This document shows, piece by piece, positions 27,360 through 34,863 of a stretch of 37,289 nt of DNA. The notes beneath the pieces were generated by a model that did not search any database, had not been told where the DNA came from, and worked only from the letters and a program-made list of their open reading frames with translations. Made by a program: the position numbers and the translations under genes. The DNA is taken from contig JAUIFY010000022.1 of the NCBI GenBank assembly GCA_030430245.1, positions 1 to 37,289 of the forward strand, given 5' to 3'. Source of the stretch: a bacterium. Its GTDB lineage: Bacteria > Desulfobacterota > Binatia > UBA12015. Each line of letters starts with the position of its first letter. The stretch's first letter is position 1.

Positions 27360-28076
27360 CTACATGTCGCGTGTCGGCGCGAACATCGAGCGCAGCCAGC
27401 CCGCGAACGTGTTCTGGGTGAGATAGCGGCGCTCCATCTCGTCCTCGAACTGGTCGTAGGGCTTGTCGCTCTCGAACATCTGCATGCGCGTCACGAACGC
27501 GCCATTCGGATCGAGGTCACGGATCGGGCGGGCGGGGTTGCCTGCGACGACGGTATTCGGCGGGACGTCGGTCGTCACGATGGCGCCCGCTCCCACGACG
27601 CTGTTCCGCCCGATGGTGACGCCCTTGCAGACCGTCGCACCATCGGCGATCCAGACGTTCTCCTCGAGCTTCACCGGCGCCGTGGGCCCGGGTGGGAAGA
27701 TCCGATCGTAGAAGTCGTGCCAGTCGCAGTCGGTGATGAACACCCGCTCGGCGATGAGTGCGCCGTCGCCGATCTCGATCGAGCACGCGCTCTTGATGCG
27801 AACTCCCGGCGACAGCGCGACGTAGTTTCCGAACTCGATCTTGCCCTCGGTCTCCATCCAGACGACGAGGCTGATGGGCGAGGCGTCCGTCGCCATCGCA
27901 TGGAAGTGGTCCCCCGCGGTGATGTTTCGGCCGAGCACTTCGATCTTGCGGGGATTGCGGAACACCGGCCTCTCACCCAGTGCGTCGAACTGAGGGTGCA
28001 GCACGCGACGGCAGTAGTTGTCGTTCACGCGATCCATCCACTTCTTGAGCCAATAGGGTCGCTGGTCACTTCGCAT
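27360..28076 (-). CDS. Hexapeptide-repeat acyltransferase
   Basis: A 238-residue O- or N-acetyltransferase of the left-handed beta-helix class, probably a trimer. The isoleucine-patch repeats run from IEFGNYVALSPGVRIKSACS through IEIGDGALIAERVFITDCDW to VWIADGATVCKGVTIGRNSV, and the typical end VPPNTVVAGNPARPIRDL follows. The loop DCDWHDFY supplies a His usually used in catalysis. It donates an acetyl-type group from acyl-CoA to a sugar or antibiotic-like acceptor, not identified. The ATG at 28076 overlaps the TPR stop by 11 bases, so it is coupled to it. A much longer upstream frame to 28271 lies within the TPR gene and was discarded. Confidence 0.85.
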   Translation of the reverse strand: MRSDQRPYWLKKWMDRVNDNYCRRVLHPQFDALGERPVFRNPRKIEVLGRNITAGDHFHAMATDASPISLVVWMETEGKIEFGNYVALSPGVRIKSACSIEIGDGALIAERVFITDCDWHDFYDRIFPPGPTAPVKLEENVWIADGATVCKGVTIGRNSVVGAGAIVTTDVPPNTVVAGNPARPIRDLDPNGAFVTRMQMFESDKPYDQFEDEMERRYLTQNTFAGWLRSMFAPTRDM

Positions 28077-29568
28077 CGGCGGGCTCCGGCAAGTGACCGA
28101 GGTGCTTCTGGAGGCGGCGCGCGAGATCGTCGTGGCCCGTTCGCTGGGCGTCGCGGGCGAGTCGCCGAAGGCGGAGCCAGCCGACGCCCCAGCCGTCGAA
28201 CGTCGGGTCGGCCGCGATCTGGTCGGCGACCTGGCCGACGAACCCGAGCCACTGCGCGTCCGGGTCGGCATGGAGCGCGCGTCGTGCGTCGAGGACGTTC
28301 GCGTACTCGGTGGCGACCCACACGATCGCCTCGCCGTGGGGATGCGACGCGGTCTCGGTCTGAAGCCGCTGGATGCGTTTGCGGGTCGCGGCCGACGCGG
28401 CGGCGGCCTCGGGGAGCTTTCCCTGGTCGAGGAGTGCTTCGCCCTCGAGCGCCGCGCCGATCACCTCGAGGAGGGGAGAGGGGCGCCCGGCGAGCGTGCG
28501 CGCGGCGTTCAGGGCCTCGGCGGGGCGTTCCTGGAGAAGCAGGAACTCGGGCCACGTCGAGTGCCAGCTCTGGACGAGCGGGTCGGGGATCGGCGTCGCG
28601 AAAGCGCGCTCGAGCGTGCGCTCGGCGTCGTCGTCGCGTCCCACGCGGAGGTAGGCGAGTCCGAGCACGGTCAGGTTGTGGACGCGATGCCAGTCATGGC
28701 TCGGGTCGAGTCCCTCGCGCGCGGCGAACTCCTCTTCGAGGCGATTGGCCGCTTCCAGCTCGCGTACGGCGTCGGGCCACCGGCCGACGCGGGGGAGCGT
28801 GTGCGCGTACATGTGCCGGGCGTGCGGCACGTTCGGGCACGACGTTGCATAGGTCTCGGCGTGGCGGACGGCCTCGTCGGCGCGGTCGAGATTCTCGTAC
28901 GAGTGCGCGAGATAGTGGTGCGCCGCGAAGTGCCCGGGCACGGCCCGGAGCGCCCCCTCGTAGAACGGAATCGAGGCCTCGTCGCCCCCCTGTCCGCGGC
29001 CCCACGGTCCTTCGGAGGCGTTGCCCCGCAGAAGCCACGCTTCGGCATCGGACTCGTCCGACGCGATGAGCGCGTCGAGAGCCCGGCGATGAGCCTCGGC
29101 CGCGGCCGCGCGTTCATCGGGCGGGGCGGCGAGTGCGCGACGCTTGGCAGCGTAAGCCTCGACGTGCAGCCTCTCGTGCGCGGATGCGCCTTCCGAGACC
29201 TCCCGTGCTTCGGCCAGCGCGGCGTCGGCGGCTTCCTCGTCCTTCATCCCCTCGAGAGCGCGCGCGAGCCCGATCTTGGCCATCGCGAGCTTCGGGTCGT
29301 GACGAAGCGACTGGTGGAAGGAGCGGGCGGCCTCGACCCATCGGTAGGAGTGGAGGTGGGCCAGGCCTTGATCATAGAAGGCCTGCGCCTCCTCGGACGG
29401 GGTCGAGACCGTCTGGTGCACCCGGCCGATGCCGTCCTGGAGGGTCGTCGCCTTCTCGGTGATCGCCGGGTCGGACTTTGCCGAGAACGGATCACCGTGC
29501 GCGCCGGACGCGCTCGCGACCAGAAGTGCGACGCCGGTCGTGGCGAGCAAGTGAAGCGCGCGGCCCAT
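28066..29568 (-). CDS. Exported TPR protein with a dense set of histidines
   Basis: A 500-residue protein with a signal peptide (about 1-23, LLATTGVALLVASASG) and TPR-like helical pairs through most of its length (QAFYDQGLAHLHSYRWVEAA, then LGLAYLRVGRDDDAERTLER). Residues 213-297 contain ten histidines in ordered groups: PGHFAAHHYLAHSYE, PHARHMYAHTL and SHDWHRVH. The PxHxxxxHY-type and HMxxH-type spacing is a recurring feature of a family of TPR proteins and looks like a metal-binding surface; binding is inference. GAGGG precedes the ATG at 29568. It begins 32 bases after the HgcAB-like gene and is probably on the same transcript, so it may serve the same periplasmic or membrane process. Confidence 0.8.
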   Translation of the reverse strand: MGRALHLLATTGVALLVASASGAHGDPFSAKSDPAITEKATTLQDGIGRVHQTVSTPSEEAQAFYDQGLAHLHSYRWVEAARSFHQSLRHDPKLAMAKIGLARALEGMKDEEAADAALAEAREVSEGASAHERLHVEAYAAKRRALAAPPDERAAAAEAHRRALDALIASDESDAEAWLLRGNASEGPWGRGQGGDEASIPFYEGALRAVPGHFAAHHYLAHSYENLDRADEAVRHAETYATSCPNVPHARHMYAHTLPRVGRWPDAVRELEAANRLEEEFAAREGLDPSHDWHRVHNLTVLGLAYLRVGRDDDAERTLERAFATPIPDPLVQSWHSTWPEFLLLQERPAEALNAARTLAGRPSPLLEVIGAALEGEALLDQGKLPEAAAASAATRKRIQRLQTETASHPHGEAIVWVATEYANVLDARRALHADPDAQWLGFVGQVADQIAADPTFDGWGVGWLRLRRLARDAQRTGHDDLARRLQKHLGHLPEPADAK

Positions 29569-29600
29569 GTCCCTCTTCTTAACCGGCGGCCGCGGCGACG

Positions 29601-30698
29601 TCACACGCCCGGGGGCTCCGGTTCGGTCGCTCGCTTGCCGAAGAGGTTCAGCTTGTAGCGGCGGATCGTTTCTGGGCCGACCCTTCTGCCGTCGGGAGTC
29701 GCGAAGGAGAGGGCATCCTGCGGGCATTGGACCACGCACGCGCCGCAGCGGATGCAGAGATCCGCCCGTGTGATTCGGACCGTGTGGGCGGGCTCGTCCT
29801 TCGCGAACACGGCTTCGGGACACACGGCGACGCAGGCCCAGGCGCCCGCACACCGCTCCTCGTCGAGCACGACGGTGAAGTCCTTCTCGTCGAAGATGCC
29901 GGCTGCGGCCGTCGGGCTGGACCCGGCGTAGTCGAACGTGAGGATCGCGACCATGGCGGAGGCGGCCGTACCCCAGGCGAGCAGCGCTCCCGCGCTCAGA
30001 GCGCCGGTGATGCCGAGTGCGGCGGCGCAGCCGAGGACGCCGCAGGCCGCGAACAGCACCTGCTTCGTGCGTTCGCCCGCAGGAACGCGGTCGAACAGAA
30101 AGAACACCGCGAGCGCGAGCGCCCACACGAGGGCGACGGCCGGCCAGCGGTGGCCGCCCGCGACGAGCGCGGTGACGAGCGACATGGGCGTGGCCCACGC
30201 CGCCGCCATCTCGAATCGTTCGCGCACACCCCATCGAACGGTGCGGAGCGCGGGCGTCTTGCTCTTTCGCGCGGCGAGATAGGCCGGGATGTCGTCGGCC
30301 TCCGCCGGGCCGAAGCGGACGATCCAGCCGGTGCGGCGACGCACCTCCTTGGCCTCGACACCAGTCGCCGCGAGCTGCGGTACGATGACCTCGCGGTGGG
30401 CCACCCGGTCTTCGAGTCCGGCGAGCTTGAGGGCCGTCACGACCTGATGGGTCGACAGGTGTCCGCCCGACGACGCGCACCAGACGTTCACGCCGTGGGA
30501 GTTGGCGACGACGAGGTGGCCGTCGGTGCCGCGAAGGGCGCGCTTCACCCTTCGGACCGTCAAGTCATAGTTGCCGGTGAGGAACACGGGGCTCATCCCG
30601 TCGGGCGTCCCGAGCGTGTAGACGCCGGTGCGGGCGGGAAACGGGACCAGGCGAAATCCCGTGAGCACGATCTCCGCGAGTAGATCGGTCGGGCTCAT
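29601..30698 (-). CDS. HgcAB-like fusion: corrinoid-binding membrane protein with a C-terminal ferredoxin
   Basis: A 365-residue protein joining two modules separate in mercury methylators. Residues about 25-145 match the CdhD/HgcA corrinoid fold: GVYTLGTPDGMSPVFLTGNY, the cap helix VNVWCASSGG with Cys74 (the residue that would ligate cobalt), VIVPQLAATGVEAKEV and GWIVRFGPAEADDIPAYL. Four transmembrane helices follow (about 167-254), ending in LTFDYAGSSP, like the last HgcA helix. A ferredoxin closes the protein: cluster 1 keeps C283, C289 and C293 but has Ala286 where the second Cys belongs; cluster 2 is complete (C315, C318, C321, C325). The role is probably methyl transfer by a reduced corrinoid at the membrane; the substrate is unknown. 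HgcA has N-V-W-C-A-A-G-K, so mercury methylation should not be assumed. The ATG overlaps the methyltransferase stop as ATGA. Confidence 0.85.
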   Translation of the reverse strand: MSPTDLLAEIVLTGFRLVPFPARTGVYTLGTPDGMSPVFLTGNYDLTVRRVKRALRGTDGHLVVANSHGVNVWCASSGGHLSTHQVVTALKLAGLEDRVAHREVIVPQLAATGVEAKEVRRRTGWIVRFGPAEADDIPAYLAARKSKTPALRTVRWGVRERFEMAAAWATPMSLVTALVAGGHRWPAVALVWALALAVFFLFDRVPAGERTKQVLFAACGVLGCAAALGITGALSAGALLAWGTAASAMVAILTFDYAGSSPTAAAGIFDEKDFTVVLDEERCAGAWACVAVCPEAVFAKDEPAHTVRITRADLCIRCGACVVQCPQDALSFATPDGRRVGPETIRRYKLNLFGKRATEPEPPGV

Positions 30699-31375
30699 GG
30701 CTGCGTCGCCGCGCCGTTCGTCGCCACGACGATTCCGACGCCCGCGCGGGCGAGGTGGTCGTCGCGTACGATCGTGAATCCGCATTCGCGGACGAGTCCG
30801 CTCAGGTCGGGGATCGGGCTCGTCGAGGTCTGCGTGAGCGCGTAGGTGAGGGCGGCGACGGGGAAGCGCGCCACCGCACGCGCGGCGCGGGCGGCCCAGC
30901 TCTTCGGCAGTACCTCGTCGGCCACGACGAGGCGGCCACCCCGGACGAGAAGGCGGGCCACGGCGCGCAGGACGTACCGTCGCTCGTCCTCGCTCATCTC
31001 GGAGAGTGCGAGCGTCGACGCGACCGCATCGAACGATGCGGGCTCGAACCGATCGTCGATCTCGACCGCGGCCATCTCCCGAAGGTCGACCGTATCCCCG
31101 AGGTCGTCGGTTTTGTCGCGCGCGACGTCGAGCATTTCCGGATTCTGATCGATCGCGGTGACCCGGGCACCGCGTGCGGCGAGTGCGCGCGTGAGGTTCC
31201 CCGTGCCGCAGCCGATCTCGAGCACCCGCGCGGGCGGGTCGCCTCGGCCGGGAACGGCGGCCGCGGCGACTTCGTCGTACATTGCGTCGACTCCGCCGAG
31301 CGACAAGAGCCGGATCCCGGCGTCGTAGCGGAGGGGCGCCGACTCGAGGATCTTCATGTACACGTACGTGCTCAT
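30695..31375 (-). CDS. cpaM: SAM-dependent methyltransferase of the corrinoid-protein-associated type
   Basis: A 226-residue class I methyltransferase. The N-terminus (YVYMKILESAPLRYDAGIRL) is what I recall for CpaM, a family named for its regular position beside HgcAB-like corrinoid proteins; motif I is VLEIGCGTGNLTRA at 51-64, then VTAIDQNPEM, the FDAVASTLALSEM and LLVRGGRLVVADE blocks. It would supply or remove a methyl group linked to the corrinoid protein's reaction; direction and partner are unknown. It is translationally coupled on both sides: its ATG overlaps the TetR stop, and its stop overlaps the HgcAB-like start. The symbol rests on memory of the family, not on a search. Confidence 0.82.
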   Translation of the reverse strand: MSTYVYMKILESAPLRYDAGIRLLSLGGVDAMYDEVAAAAVPGRGDPPARVLEIGCGTGNLTRALAARGARVTAIDQNPEMLDVARDKTDDLGDTVDLREMAAVEIDDRFEPASFDAVASTLALSEMSEDERRYVLRAVARLLVRGGRLVVADEVLPKSWAARAARAVARFPVAALTYALTQTSTSPIPDLSGLVRECGFTIVRDDHLARAGVGIVVATNGAATQP

Positions 31376-31971
31376 CCCTCGTCTGCGGGAGGCGCGAGAA
31401 CGCCCTGCTCGAGCAGGTCCCGGAGCAGCCGGCCGCGGGCCGCGCCCTCCGTGCTGCCGGGTTGGACCAACTCTTGAAGGAAGAGGCCGTCGATGCAGGC
31501 GAGGAGGATCGTGGCCATCGCGTCGGGTGCTCCTCGTCGGAACTCGCCGGCGCGCTGCCCGTCGCGCACGATCTCCGCGATCGCCTCGCGGGCCGCGTCG
31601 AGCGTTCGCGCGAGCCTCTTCTTGCCCTTCGGCTCTCCGAGGAAGTCGATCAGGATCGGTCCCGCCGCCGCCCAGTCGTCGAACAGCGCGGTGATGCCAT
31701 CGACCAGCGTGCGAAGGCGGTGGCGGGGCGTCCCTTCCTGCGCGGCGAGCGAGCGGAAGAGGTCCGCCTCGTGTCGCAGGATCTCGTTCGCGAGCGCCGA
31801 GAAGAGCTCCTCGCGGGTCTCGAAGTAGTGGTAGAGGCTGCTCTTGCCCATCCCGGCCGCCTTCGCCACGCGTGCGAGGCTCGTCCCGCGCATGCCGTGC
31901 TTGGCGAAGGTTCGAATCGCGGCGTCCAGGATCTCGCGCCGCTTCTCGTCCGGGTCGACGATCTTGGGCAT
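31372..31971 (-). CDS. TetR-family regulator at the head of the corrinoid operon
   Basis: A 199-residue TetR repressor. The helix-turn-helix is in residues about 8-55: EKRREILDAAIRTFAKHGMR, then TSLARVAKAAGMGKSSLYHY and FETREELF, all standard. The C-terminal ligand domain is helical, LVDGITALFDDWAAAGPILI then LLACIDGLFLQELV. I start at the ATG at 31971, with GGAG five bases upstream; an ATG at 32019 in frame lies between the -10 box and the likely transcription start, so it would not be in the RNA. It is the first gene of the TetR, methyltransferase, HgcAB-like run and probably represses itself and that operon until an inducer, perhaps the substrate, binds (inference). Confidence 0.88.
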   Translation of the reverse strand: MPKIVDPDEKRREILDAAIRTFAKHGMRGTSLARVAKAAGMGKSSLYHYFETREELFSALANEILRHEADLFRSLAAQEGTPRHRLRTLVDGITALFDDWAAAGPILIDFLGEPKGKKRLARTLDAAREAIAEIVRDGQRAGEFRRGAPDAMATILLACIDGLFLQELVQPGSTEGAARGRLLRDLLEQGVLAPPADEG

Positions 31972-31989
31972 GGGCTCTCCGTCCGACTC

Positions 31990-32016
31990 TTTTTCGACGT
32001 CCTGGTCGACGAAAAA
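31990..32016. promoter_or_regulatory. Candidate TetR operator
   Basis: TTTTTCG (31990-31996) and CGAAAAA (32010-32016) are exact inverted repeats separated by 13 bases. The T/A runs stand out from the GC-rich surroundings. The site covers the predicted transcription start of the TetR operon and ends 19 bases before its start codon, the classic place for autorepression. Confidence 0.5.
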
Positions 32017-32044
32017 CATACCCCGTGGAACTCCACCGGGTCAA
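32015..32044 (-). promoter_or_regulatory. Sigma-70-like promoter of the TetR/methyltransferase/HgcAB-like operon
   Basis: On the minus strand TTGACC (32039-32044, 5 of 6 to consensus) is followed after 18 bases by TATGTT (32015-32020, 4 of 6). The start would fall near 32008, inside the palindrome, leaving a leader of about 37 bases with GGAG before the TetR ATG. It is the best promoter match seen in the window. Confidence 0.55.
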
Positions 32045-32123
32045 GCCCGTTCTCGACGTCGGCACCGTCCTGCACGACGGACCGTGCCTCGACGTCCGGC
32101 GACGTCGACCGCGCCGGGAAGGC

Positions 32124-32987
32124 TCAGGTCTCTCGTCGCACCTGGCGCGCCGTCGCCTCGAGGTCTCCGAAGCCGGTGTCCTTTCCGTGCGTCGGTCGGA
32201 GTGCGTCCAGCGGATCGCGGAGGTCGTCGATGTAGCCCAGCGCGTACGCGCCTCGCGCGTATCCCATGAGGCGCAGTAGCGGCTCGGGAAGATCTCGAGC
32301 GACGTCCTGTGGCACCGTCAGGTACTGATTCTCTTCCTGACGAAGCCAGCTGCGGGCGTACGTGACGTTGAGCCCGTAGCGCGTTGCGTCGGACCGGTTC
32401 GCGCCGCCGCCGTGGTAGAGGGCGCCCGTGTAGAGGAGGACGGAGCCCGCCGACATCTCCGCCGGCTCGGTGTCCTCGATCGAGAACTGCTTGCGATCCT
32501 CGGCCTGGTTGCTGCCGGGGATCACGCGGGTGGCGCCGTTCTCCTCGGTGAACTCCGTCATCGCCCACAACGTGTTGCACTGCACCTCGTAGCCGTTCGG
32601 GAACGGAAAGAAGTCGAAGGCCCACTGGTCGCGGTGGATCTGCTGGGCGGTCTCCCCCGGCCCGATGGCGATCACCTGGGTGAGGTGCAGGTGGTAGCTC
32701 GTCGCGTCGGCGAGCACGGCCTTCACGGTCTCGAGCACGAACGGGTTCTGCACGACGCCGCGCGACGTCTCGGAGCGGGCGATCAGCCCACCGGTACGCT
32801 TCGTCCTGTGACCGCTGAACTCGTCGACGCCGGTCTCGTTCGCGTCGAACCAGGGGCCCAGCTCCTCTCGGATCCGGTCGAACGTTGCGCTCGTCTCGAG
32901 GCCGTCGATGACGACGCAGCCGTCGCGGGCGAGGACCTCGGCGGCACGGTCGGGCGAGTCGGTCGGCTTCAGATGCTCCACGGACAT
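32124..32987 (-). CDS. Phytanoyl-CoA dioxygenase (PhyH) family protein
   Basis: Fe(II)/2-oxoglutarate oxygenase of 287 residues. The facial triad is visible: H118 and D120 in IHRDQW and H192 in YHGGGAN, with R203 in TRYGLNVTY as the likely 2-oxoglutarate partner. In this family enzymes hydroxylate acyl-CoAs, halogenated or small natural products; the substrate here is unknown. The ATG at 32987 is chosen, with GAGAGA about nine bases upstream, over a longer frame to 33023. It is divergent from a second 2-oxoglutarate oxygenase and is followed by the TetR promoter region. Confidence 0.9.
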   Translation of the reverse strand: MSVEHLKPTDSPDRAAEVLARDGCVVIDGLETSATFDRIREELGPWFDANETGVDEFSGHRTKRTGGLIARSETSRGVVQNPFVLETVKAVLADATSYHLHLTQVIAIGPGETAQQIHRDQWAFDFFPFPNGYEVQCNTLWAMTEFTEENGATRVIPGSNQAEDRKQFSIEDTEPAEMSAGSVLLYTGALYHGGGANRSDATRYGLNVTYARSWLRQEENQYLTVPQDVARDLPEPLLRLMGYARGAYALGYIDDLRDPLDALRPTHGKDTGFGDLEATARQVRRET

Positions 32988-33073
32988 GGATCGAATCTCT
33001 CTCGAACCGGGGGCCCGACGCAACTCCGAACGAGGGGTGACCGGGACGGGGGCGTCTGGTTCAATTCCGGTCC

Positions 33074-33904
33074 ATGATTCGTGTGACTCGCATCGCGGAG
33101 GCGCTCGGGGCCGAGGTCGAAGGCGTCGATCTCGGCGAGTTGAACGACGCCGCGTTCGAGGAGATCGCCGCCGCGCTCGTGCAGCACGAGGTCCTCTTCT
33201 TCCGCGACCAGGACCTCTCGCCGGAGGAGCACCGCCGGTTCGCGCAGCGGTTCGGCCCGCTCCAGACGCACGGCGCGTACCCGCACGTCGACGGAGTGCC
33301 CGAGCTCACGATTCTCGAGTCGGATCGGGAAAACCCGTCGAAGATCGAGAAGTGGCACACCGACATGACGTTTCGCCGCCGGCCCCCGCTCGGCTCGATC
33401 CTGCGAGCCCGCATCGTCCCCGAGACGGGCGGCGACACACTGTGGATGAGCCTCTCGGCGGCCTTCGAAGCCCTTTCTCCGGCGATGCAGTCCTTTCTCA
33501 CAGGGCTCTCCGCCGAGCACTCGTTCGAGCACGGATTTCGTGAGAGTCTCGCGGAGCCGGGCGGGCGCGAGCGACTCGCGGACATGGTCGCCGCGAACCC
33601 GCCGGTGCGGCATCCCGTGGTCCGCGTGCACCCGGTGAGCGGCCGCCGGTGTCTCTTCGTGAACAGCCTCTTCACGACCCACATCGTCGAGCTCACTCGC
33701 GGGGAGAGCGACGCGTTGCTCGGGTATCTGTATGCGCACGTGGAGCGGGAAGAGTTCTCGTGTCGCTTCTCCTGGCGCGCGAACTCGATCGCCTTCTGGG
33801 ACAATCGGTGCACGCAGCATCGCCCGGTGAACGACTATTGGCCCGCTCGGCGTCGCCTCGAGCGCATTACGATCGACGGGGACGAGCCCTACGGGGTGCG
33901 GTAG
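33074..33904 (+). CDS. TauD/TfdA-family 2-oxoglutarate dioxygenase
   Basis: A 276-residue Fe(II)/2-oxoglutarate enzyme. Triad: H95 and D97 in WHTDMTF, H249 in TQHRPVNDY, and R264 (RRLERITI) for the cosubstrate. It also has the family's N-terminal LVQHEVLFFRDQDLSPEEH and GGDTLWMSLSAAFEAL. TauD relatives release sulfite from taurine or cleave aryloxy and sulfate esters; the substrate cannot be read. It is divergent from the PhyH gene over 86 bases and its last 16 bases overlap the convergent amidotransferase gene. The ATG follows TTCAAT with a short gap and has no ribosome-binding site. Confidence 0.92.
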   Translation: MIRVTRIAEALGAEVEGVDLGELNDAAFEEIAAALVQHEVLFFRDQDLSPEEHRRFAQRFGPLQTHGAYPHVDGVPELTILESDRENPSKIEKWHTDMTFRRRPPLGSILRARIVPETGGDTLWMSLSAAFEALSPAMQSFLTGLSAEHSFEHGFRESLAEPGGRERLADMVAANPPVRHPVVRVHPVSGRRCLFVNSLFTTHIVELTRGESDALLGYLYAHVEREEFSCRFSWRANSIAFWDNRCTQHRPVNDYWPARRRLERITIDGDEPYGVR

Positions 33905-34590
33905 AACGACGAGATCCAGGCCGCGAACTCGATCCGGTCCGTACCGCCGTCGAGGGACCCGACCGCACGCGCGTAGAGCTCCTCCCCGAACGTCTCGCGA
34001 CGTGTCTCGTAGAGCGCGCGTGCATACTCCGGGCTGAATTCCGGGTGGGCTTGCACGCTCATGACGTGGTTGCCGATGCGGTAGAGTCCGTTCGGGCACG
34101 CATCGTTGCCGCCGACGAGCTCCGCGCCGTCCGGAAGCTCCGTCACCTGATCCTTGTGCGAATGGATGAGACGCGTCGCGCGTCGGTCGTGTGGCGCCCA
34201 GGGGTACGGCTCTCGAATCTCCGCGCGCTGCACGCCGATCGTCCACCCGCGCTCCGCCGGCTCCGCGCGTCCGCCGAGTGCCCGCGCGACGAGCTGATGG
34301 CCGAAGCAGACGGCGAGGAGCTTCTTGCGCCGCTCGTGGAGTCGTCGCACGAAGTCTTCCAGCGGAGAAATCCACGGGAGAGAGTCGTAGACGCTGTAGC
34401 GGCTGCCGGTGATCAGGTACCCGTCGCACGCGTCTACGTCGTCCGGGTACTCCTGGCGTTCGACGTCCCAGGCCGCGAACTCGAGGCGGGGGTCGGCTTG
34501 CCGCAGCGTCTCGGGAAACATGTCGGTGTACTGGCCGAACCGTGCGAGGTGCGGCAGCACGGAATCGGCCTTGAGGATCCCGATGCGCAT
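33889..34590 (-). CDS. Class I glutamine amidotransferase-like protein
   Basis: A 233-residue stand-alone glutaminase-fold protein. The nucleophile is C95 in LLAVCFGHQLVARALGG and the dyad partners are H182 and E184 in VQAHPEFSPEY, so it is likely active. GMP-synthase-like amidotransferases of this type hydrolyse glutamine or related gamma-glutamyl compounds; no synthase partner is adjacent. The ATG at 34590 is preceded by GAGACC. Its 3' end overlaps the TauD gene by 16 bases on the other strand. Confidence 0.88.
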   Translation of the reverse strand: MRIGILKADSVLPHLARFGQYTDMFPETLRQADPRLEFAAWDVERQEYPDDVDACDGYLITGSRYSVYDSLPWISPLEDFVRRLHERRKKLLAVCFGHQLVARALGGRAEPAERGWTIGVQRAEIREPYPWAPHDRRATRLIHSHKDQVTELPDGAELVGGNDACPNGLYRIGNHVMSVQAHPEFSPEYARALYETRRETFGEELYARAVGSLDGGTDRIEFAAWISSFYRTP

Positions 34591-34656
34591 CGAGGTCTCA
34601 TGGTAGCCGCCCGTCCCGCGATGCTGAAGGGCGGACCCCGATGGAGATCCCGGGCA

Positions 34657-34863
34657 CTATGCGGCAGCGGAGGTGGGCAGCGTTCGGGTGTGCCGGCTCG
34701 GGCGGCGCGTCACGCGAAGAGCGGTCGCGACCGCGAGGCCGATCGTGAGGATGGCGAGACCTCCGATCGTTGCGAGGATCGCGTCGAGCGGAAAATCCAA
34801 CACGGCGCTCGAGGCGGCGAGGGCGGTGGGGATCGGAGCGGGGACGGCGGGCAGCGACATCAT
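34657..34863 (-). CDS. Small single-helix membrane protein
   Basis: A 68-residue peptide with one transmembrane segment (LDAILATIGGLAILTIGLAV, about 28-47), a proline/alanine-rich N-terminus and a basic tail RRPSRHTRTL, so the C-terminus is probably cytoplasmic. AAGGA lies five to eight bases before the tandem ATGs at 34863 and 34860. No homologue was recognised. Short length and GC bias make this less certain than its neighbours, but the ribosome-binding site and the clean membrane helix support it. A longer frame to 35130 has no such signals. Confidence 0.5.
   Translation of the reverse strand: MMSLPAVPAPIPTALAASSAVLDFPLDAILATIGGLAILTIGLAVATALRVTRRPSRHTRTLPTSAAA

Noticed and set aside
29601-30698. 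Calling this gene a true mercury methylase (hgcA plus hgcB)
   Set aside because: The cap helix lacks the A-G-K ending, one ferredoxin cysteine is missing, and fused forms known to me are not proven methylators. Family resemblance only is claimed.
31972-32019. Longer start for the TetR regulator at 32019
   Set aside because: It would lie upstream of the predicted transcription start, inside the -10 box, and lacks a ribosome-binding site; the ATG at 31971 has one.
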